From the NCBI GenBank assembly GCA_905160935.1, contig CAJHZI010000682.1, positions 62,001-126,000 of the forward strand: a DNA stretch of 64,000 bases. The letters are read 5' to 3'. This document shows positions 57,680-64,000 of this stretch, piece after piece (position 1 is the first letter of the stretch; each line of letters opens with the position of its first letter). Both the position numbers and the translations under genes were made by a program. The stretch is from Enchytraeus crypticus. Its lineage: Eukaryota; Annelida; Clitellata; Enchytraeida; Enchytraeidae. The notes beneath the pieces were generated by a model. That model did not search any database. It was not told the origin of the DNA and was given only the letters and a program-made list of their open reading frames with translations.

Positions 57680-60600
57680 GTACACTGCCTTTTGGAAAGT
57701 CTAATACTCCATATATTTCTAGTCTCTGCCTTTCTCTTCATATAAACATATGACTTAGTTATCAAATCAACCAACATCGCAAGTATCTAATTTCGTATAA
57801 CCTATTTTCCTTCCATTCTTCTCTGAATTACCCATTTCAGCAAATCATCCCTCTCAATGCATCACCCATCCTGTTCTTTTTCTATTCGTTTTGATATCTA
57901 TCAATTATCTGCTATCGCCATCCCTATTTAGTACTTCTACGTACTCTATATATTAAGTTATAGGAGTGTAAAGATTAAGTATGATGCTGAATAAATATTA
58001 AATATCAATATGCAACTATTTCTTTAAAAAATTGGTTTAATGGGCTTAGCCAACAGTATAAGAGGATAAATGTTCCACTGTGACTAAAAGGTTCAATTTC
58101 TGTGATAACTGATAAACAATTTGAACTTCAAGGTAAGCCTACTAAATGCTCTTCGTCCCATTGCTCTGACATTACAGTATTTATTTGGATCTAAGTCTGA
58201 AGCAGTCAGAAGTGCTTAATTTCTTTGTCTGTGATTATTAACACCATCCGCTGAGTATTATATTTATTACCTAAAATAGACTGAAAAATTAAAATCCAAT
58301 CATCAGCCATATATCATGTAAACTCGTAGGTTGCAATGATAATCTTTCTTTGGCTAAAGAAAAAACGAGTACTATTACTTGGTCTAATTTCGTCTACGTA
58401 TCGGTCGAATATTGTTTCACATCCCATATCTTCCTTACCTGATGAAAATTTATCTTTAATTGAAAGTGAGTAACTGACTTTATAACTTTGTTGACACATT
58501 TTATTTTCTCATTTATAGATTTGTTAAAAACTCTTTTGTGTCCGGGCCTACTGAAGAATAGTCTAACCGCAAACTACACGTGTCACAAGAGACGACTAAA
58601 CAAAACCTGAGGAAGGAAAAGAGAAACCATTTCAGAAGGCATATTATTTTCAAGCTCTAGACTAAATTAAGACGTAGGTAAGCAGAGCCTTTTGTGAGGA
58701 GAATAGAGCGTTAATATATGGAGTGCTCTTTATGGAATTTAAATGCTGAATATGAACAGGGATATACAATTGGACCTGCCACTTGGCGCAACATAAGCGA
58801 GAAAGAGATTTGATAAATATAAGCAAACCTGAGATCTGCAGCAGCTGACTGTTCTGCGAGAGATGATGTTGCCCACCAAGGCAAATATAAATTCAAGGCT
58901 AGTTAGTATACTGAGGACAATGCTTAGAATACCCAGCGTCTTGCTTTTCTGAAATAACACCAAGCTTTCTGAAGTTATGAGATATGATGATATGATTTTA
59001 AGTGCATGGAAACGCTCAGAATTGGGGATTTGGAGACAATTATGGTGGCAGTCCTTTCATTTGTGGGGAGGCAGAGTGAGCACCTAACCCCCCTCCCCGT
59101 GACCCCGTAGTTACGCTACTACAAAAAATACTCATCTAACAACACATTCATCTACTCTTCTTTGCGCAAAAATTGCAGAATTTGGCAGGAGATAAATATA
59201 GGCTAAGCGATGATGTAAGTGAAATAAAAGGTAATAGGGTAGAGAGCACTGGATTTAAACCTTGCACATACTTAACTGCTGTTGAACAACATGCCAACGT
59301 CTTAGACAATAATTAGTCGTAAATATTGGAATAACTAGCCTGGTCTAAAGCCGTCCTTTTAACCATTTCTCGGTGTGCTGTCGTACGGCAGGTCTGTGAC
59401 ACATAACGCTACTTTAATATTTCTACTTTTAATATTTTTACCCTCTTTACCTCTTGGTTTCTGCAAATGATTGAAACTTTAATTTTCAATTTCAATCGAA
59501 TGGATTCTCTCTTTACAATTATTTTCTTTCCTCCGTCCTTCTCTTAGCCTGCAGAGTTTCATTAACAATTTCGTTCTTAAATGGCTTGGCATCTCAACCA
59601 GAACGTCGTTGCCAGCCAGGACTTGTTTATATAACATTTCCTCTAGATGTTCTGGCTAATGTTGATTGAGAAAACATATATTAATATTATTAATATTAAA
59701 TTATTATTAAATAAAAATACATGGGCCCTATATTGAATAATAAGGCCTATTAGATTAAAATTTTATTCAAACTAATGAAAATCTCATCTCAATTGGTTTC
59801 CAAGTTATTTGCAAAATTCTCGCATATTTCTAAAATTTAGCTGCACCAGTGGAGTCTTTGAAAAGTACTTAAAACAATCTATGCTGGACTAGAGAACAGT
59901 GCTCTCTCCTCGCTAATGTCATATGGATCTGTAATGCTACAAATTGCTGTTGATTTCATCGCTTTTCATATGTGAACTTACTTGGGGATGTTTGTACTTC
60001 AAATAACTGAACTCCAGCGATGCTTCAATCACCGCCATAACGAAGTGACCTGGGAAAACGAAGGTCGCGGATAAGATGCAGAGCACCATGAAAGTTATCA
60101 TCTAAAACCGAAAACGGCATCCAATACAATAGTACACACATCTACGTATGTGCAAGCGTGTTAAATTAGACTATTCAAATATTACGCATTTTGATATAAC
60201 TAGCGGCTTAGAGCTGAATTAATATATTCATTCATTCATTCAAGTTGAGTAATTTAATAGTTTGGAATAAGTCACATTTACAGCGAGATCAAAATTTAAT
60301 TTTTAAATTCAATCTTCCAAGTATACTTAATAAGCAAGTTATTTTTCATCAATATGCTATAAATTGGTTAGTTTAAATTGTTAAAAGTTAAAAAGTATTA
60401 CAAGTTTAAGTAATCTTAACCAAACTCAATTTCTGAAATGCTTGCAGGACAATAGGACATGACGTCTCTGTTGAATTCAACGTCAGCCATCACATAATAT
60501 TGGATGTTTTATTCCTTTTAACGTTGCAAAAAATATCAATAATTCATGTTCACATCAGCTGAAGGTAAATGTATGGCTTCAAAATATTACTATCAGCTGA

Positions 60601-62999
60601 TAGTATTGTTTCAAAGTATTCGAGAGGGAGCCTACGTACTCCGACCTCATTGCAATTACAATTTTTTTCAGCTTTCAATGGGAATTCATCCTTGCATTCA
60701 GGAATAGGCTTTGTTTTGTAATTGATGGACGTCATATTGAGCAGGCTGTTCAATAACATGGTACCTCTCTCAGCGTCATGAAATAGAGAACCATTTTTGG
60801 GAGTAAAGCACAAGAGGTCTTGCTCGATAATATAGGTCTATCAGTGACGAGAAGAACAGTGGATTTCGACCACGCACCTGCTGATGCGCTATCGAAAAAA
60901 CTGCCAACAAGCAACGTTACCGGTTCAACCCACAAATACTACAATAATCGCAAGAGTTGATTAAAAACAGGAGCAAAAATGCTAGTAAATTAACGTCGCA
61001 GACGTGACAGAAACTCTGCATCAATTCCATGAGAGGTAGGCCTATTACAACTGTGAGATGCTAAGCAGACTTTAAACCTGAAGTCACTTTTTGGTCGATG
61101 CTGTGCTCGATAGTGAGTGCGAGAGTAGTTGTCACTTGAAATTACTAGCTTACCTTTGAATTTACTAGCTTACCTTTGAATTTACTAGTTTACCTTTGAA
61201 TTTAATAGCTTACCTCTGAATTTAATAGCTTATCTTTGAATTTACTAGCTTACCTTTTAATTTAATAGCTTACCTTGATCACCTATCACAAAATTGCATT
61301 ATGTCAAGTAAATTCATTTAAGATTCACTTTATAATTTATAAAATATGAATTATGGAAGACTCAAAACCATTTTTATATTATAACACCACTTCAAAGATT
61401 AACTTGCTTTTTTAATTTTTAGACCCGGGGCCTCATGCACATTAGGCAAGTATTGTATTAAATAGGACATACAATCTGAACGTGTTGTAAAGCGTATGAA
61501 AAAAGATTTTTTCGCAATGTGAGCTGACTATCGAACGACTATAATATAGGCCTATGAGACTCCAGTCAAATCGGCTATTCCTAGCGAAGTAGAGAAATAG
61601 GTAAATTATTCGCGTCTCAAACATTACGATAAAAAGTCTTACTGACAAAATTTGCTGGATATATGCGGATTATTACTCACTGAGAATTTTGAGTTGCAGC
61701 TTACAAAATATAATATATTGCTAAAGTAACCGAAATAAGGCATCTTAAGGAAAAAGTGACATTAAATACCTAATCAGAAATTACACAAACATAATGAATA
61801 GACGGTACTGTAGTTATTAATTTCCTGATTGACTTTTTTACTCGTAATCCATAGAATTTAACGTCCAATGGCTAGGAAACTTCGAAATATTAACTATGAA
61901 GTATTTTAACTTAAAAACTATTTTTAAAAGTACAGGCCTATATAAATTAATTGCACAAAAAGTTAATAAGGCCTACTCTTTAATTATATGACTTGCATAC
62001 TAACATATTTGAATACGAATTTATTTAAATTGAATGTCTAAATAGCGTAGGGGTAACGGCATGAAGTTTTAAATGACAAATCCTGAGGTGGATTGAATCC
62101 TCGTGGGTTCGAATCCCGGCCGCGCTGATCTGAGAGTAAAATCTCGGACATTCACTGGACTGGTTATACGGAAAATGGTCTAGATTGCCTAACGGATTAA
62201 ACATGTGGTTTTAAAAGTGATAGATATCAACATAGTTGATTATTCACTATAATACGTGTTTGCCTTACTTTACGCTTGCTCCACTGCGAAGGGCTAGTAG
62301 CAGATTTTTTAATGCCATGGTATGCTTTAATTAAAGCAAACCTTCAGTATTTTGTACCGAAACTTAATTTTAAGCCAAATATTTACTCAAGCAAATTATG
62401 ATCACATATGTTTCGAATATGGTACAGACCGACGTACATGTTGAGTAAATAATTTTTAAGTAGAGTTATGAATGTTATTATAATTTTTTAATAAATTAGA
62501 ATGCATACTTACGAGACACTTAGTATTATTCTTTCCAGCGGCGATTCCAAATAAACCAGTAATGATATACTGCAAAATACAATAATTTAATGCTATACTA
62601 TTCCCGGTAGAAATTTAATACCATAGCCTTGCATTTTAAAAATTGCATAACATTTCAGCTATATCGGTAAGATATTCGATCGCGGATCAGAATGTGCGGG
62701 GTTCAAATCCTGGGCTAGCCCGTCACTGACATCGCTTTCTAGTTACGAAACTGACGTTATCATTAGCTTTACCAGCTTTTTAATAGTATAACAATTATTT
62801 CAATTAGAAGTTTCATATAAATAACACTTACAAATATTGCCGCCCCATACATAGACCAGTGTCCGATTAATAAGGATTCCATTCCCGAAGAGACGCCACT
62901 AAGGATTATGCAGAGGACTCCTACAGAAACTTGAAGGATCCCGTTGATGAAGGCAGATCTGCTCTGCGCTTCATAGGATTGTTGGCCGCTGGATTGCAT
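57032..62999 (-). CDS. CD20/MS4A-like four-pass membrane protein
   Basis: Five exons on - in exact phase: 62999-62832, 62569-62513, 60101-59982, 58948-58829 and 57172-57052, with read-through to TAA ending at 57032 if the last donor is unused. The product is about 201 aa. Four hydrophobic segments are seen: NGILQVSVGVLCIILSGVSS, YGAAIF joined to YIITGLFGIAAGKN, MITFMVLCILSATFVFPG, and TLGILSIVLSILTSLEFIFA. The GLFGIAAGKNNTKCL loop after TM2 and the Leu/Ile-Glu-Phe in TM4 are typical of the CD20-like family (Pfam PF04103). The C-terminal exon is a hydrophilic Gln/Tyr-rich cytoplasmic tail. Known relatives modulate plasma-membrane receptors and calcium signals. Its own role is unknown. The start Met sits two bases after a possible acceptor (CCCAG), so an upstream exon may exist. 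Confidence 0.75.
57173..58535. other. intron 4 of the CD20-like gene, repeats
   Basis: Contains a (CT)n tract with a family D SINE end ('agtacactgccttttgg', 57640-57700) and a GC-richer block at about 57240-57600, perhaps a transposon remnant with no readable protein. Nothing else is recognised. Confidence 0.5.
58538..58812 (+). repeat. SINE family D
   Basis: 'tgtgtccgggcctactgaag', 'acgtgtcacaagagacgact', 'ttttgtgaggag' and 'ggacctgccacttggcgcaa'. It lies just downstream (in - strand sense) of exon 4 of the CD20-like gene. Confidence 0.75.
58995..59120. repeat. possible DNA-transposon end
   Basis: 'accccgtagttacgctact' at about 59091-59110 resembles the widespread hAT-type end (reverse complement AGTAGCGTAACTACGGGG). 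The body is not delimited. Confidence 0.35.
60102..62040. other. intron 2 of the CD20-like gene
   Basis: Long AT-rich intron. It contains decayed SINE-like sequence around 60835-60935 and the 20-bp tandem repeat at 61141-61276. No exon is needed here: the flanking exons join in phase 0. Confidence 0.5.
61141..61276. repeat. 20-bp tandem repeat, about 6.8 copies
   Basis: Unit TTTACTAGCTTACCTTTGAA, exactly 20 bp, with a C/A variant (TTTAATAGCT) in some units. Confidence 0.95.
62041..62270 (+). repeat. tRNA-derived SINE, family A
   Basis: 'aatagcgtaggggtaacggc', B-box GGTTCGAATCCCGGC, 'gagagtaaaatctcggacat', 'ggttatacggaaaatggtct' and 'tagatatcaacatagttgat'. The best-preserved copy. Confidence 0.85.
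62655..62775 (+). repeat. SINE family B
   Basis: 'atatcggtaagatattcgat', 'gcggatcagaatgtgcgggg', 'ttcaaatcctgggctagccc' and 'aaactgacgttatcattagc'. In intron 1 of the CD20-like gene. Confidence 0.85.
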
Positions 63000-63151
63000 G
63001 CTGGGAACTTTTTTAAATTGTACTAATTACACACAATTACTACTGTAGTTTTAAATCGATGATAAAATCCTATTTGTTTCAAATTCCAAAACTGCAATGT
63101 CAAATTATTAAAAAATTAATTTAATATGTATCTTATGAACTTTCTGATATT
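63000..63151. other. upstream of the CD20-like gene
   Basis: AT-rich. A possible acceptor CCCAG ends at 63001 on the - strand. No upstream coding exon is recognised. Confidence 0.4.
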
Positions 63152-63261
63152 GAAGTTATATATTGAAGTTATATATTGAAGTTATATATTGAAGTTATAT
63201 ATTGAAGTTATATATTGAAGTTATATATTGAAGTTATATATTGAAGTTATATATTGAAGTT
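63152..63261. repeat. 13-bp tandem repeat, eight copies
   Basis: Unit GAAGTTATATATT repeated exactly from 63152 to 63255, then a partial unit. Almost no variation between units. Confidence 0.95.
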
Positions 63262-64000
63262 GGAGTTCATCGATGATGATTTCGTAATAATTTATGAAAT
63301 TTATAAACATTCATAAGGGCCACGTTTGCAGACAAAGGAAATATTTTAGTTGCCGAAATATTTCTTGACATCTCGTATATTATGCCGTCTAGAATTTACC
63401 TCTGCTGCTGTTTTTAGGTAAAGCCAATCTGATAAAACGTAGGTAGTCTTTTTTAACACATTTAAAGAAGCATGTCGGCCTTTATAAAGTATGATTTAGG
63501 GCCTGCAATGTAAGTTTACGTTTCTAATGATTTCAGTTGAGTTTTCCTTTCAAAGACACGAGATTTTACAACCTCCAATTTTGTACATTTTTTGTACAAG
63601 TCTATCAGGTAATGTAGAAACGGAGGATTGTTGAAAGTCATGTCACACTCTCTTTTTGCTAACAAGACTTAGTGCTTCATTACAATAAGAAAAATTGTAA
63701 GACCTCTAAGTATGATTAACTAGAGAAGTTAACATTATATTATATTGAAATAATCAGTTGTGTTTTGGGGTAAATAAGTTATTTGCCTAAGGAACATCAA
63801 AGTTTAAAATCTTGCAATTTAATGAAATATTTGTATAAACTAAAATTCTGCTAAGCGACTGTTGATTAGATTCTTCAATCCTGGAATGATTTCACATTCT
63901 CGGTAGACTTTTTCACTTTATAAGATTCATCTTTCTATGGCGTAAAAACCAGCATTAGCTTATTCTTTTACTCTGTCTTGTTGACTCTCTATCATCGTTT
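63262..64000. other. window end, no gene seen
   Basis: AT-rich sequence with no recognisable coding region, SINE or transposon. Confidence 0.5.

Noticed and set aside
60550-60813. 87-codon frame on the - strand within the CD20-like gene (PIPECKDEFPLKAEKNCNCN)
   Set aside because: It lies in an intron whose flanking exons already join in phase, has no matching splice sites I can see, and resembles no family I know. Part of its upstream DNA is decayed SINE.
61141-61276. CRISPR-like repeat array
   Set aside because: Head-to-tail 20-bp repeats without spacers in animal DNA; a plain minisatellite. The same applies at 63152-63261.

Overview
The window is AT-rich animal nuclear DNA: long introns with GT-AG borders, tRNA-derived SINEs, LINE fragments, microsatellites and DNA transposons. 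The phylum cannot be fixed from the sequence. A CD20/MS4A-like gene and frequent TAGGCCTA palindromes would suit a marine invertebrate, perhaps a deuterostome, but that is a guess. No bacterial-style operons, CRISPR arrays or convincing tRNA genes are present. || The main content is a tandem array of three related genes on the + strand (about 4.3-16.1, 20.2-29.7 and 44.8-50.2 kb). Each encodes a DEG/ENaC/ASIC-type channel subunit whose extracellular loop is interrupted, just after the first transmembrane segment, by a furin-like polybasic site, a C-type lectin-like domain (CTLD), a long Thr/Ser mucin-like stretch and a Cys-rich module. Copy 1 can be assembled into 13 exons in perfect phase (1172 codons plus stop) and looks functional. 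Copy 2 has ten recognisable exons, a frame slip in the mucin exon and no exons for the end of the extracellular domain or TM2. Copy 3 has only exons 1-5, with an in-frame TGA at the conserved Trp of the CTLD. Copies 1 and 2 also share upstream blocks and a SINE in the same intron, which orders the duplications. || Between copies 2 and 3 (about 33.3-43.6 kb) lies a two-gene ISL2EU-like DNA transposon: a THAP-domain DDE transposase on + (five exons, 591 aa) and, convergent to it on -, a SWIM / YqaJ-exonuclease / PHD-finger protein (three exons, 596 aa). Both reading frames are open although SINEs have landed in their introns. || Downstream of copy 3, at about 51.2-55.9 kb, is a broken fossil of a virus-like element carrying a family-B DNA polymerase, with a perfect 30-bp hairpin at one end and inverted-repeat DNA at the other. 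A LINE fragment follows. A five-exon CD20/MS4A-like four-pass membrane protein gene lies on the - strand (57.0-63.0 kb). The rest is introns, SINEs (several families), simple repeats and sequence in which I see no gene.
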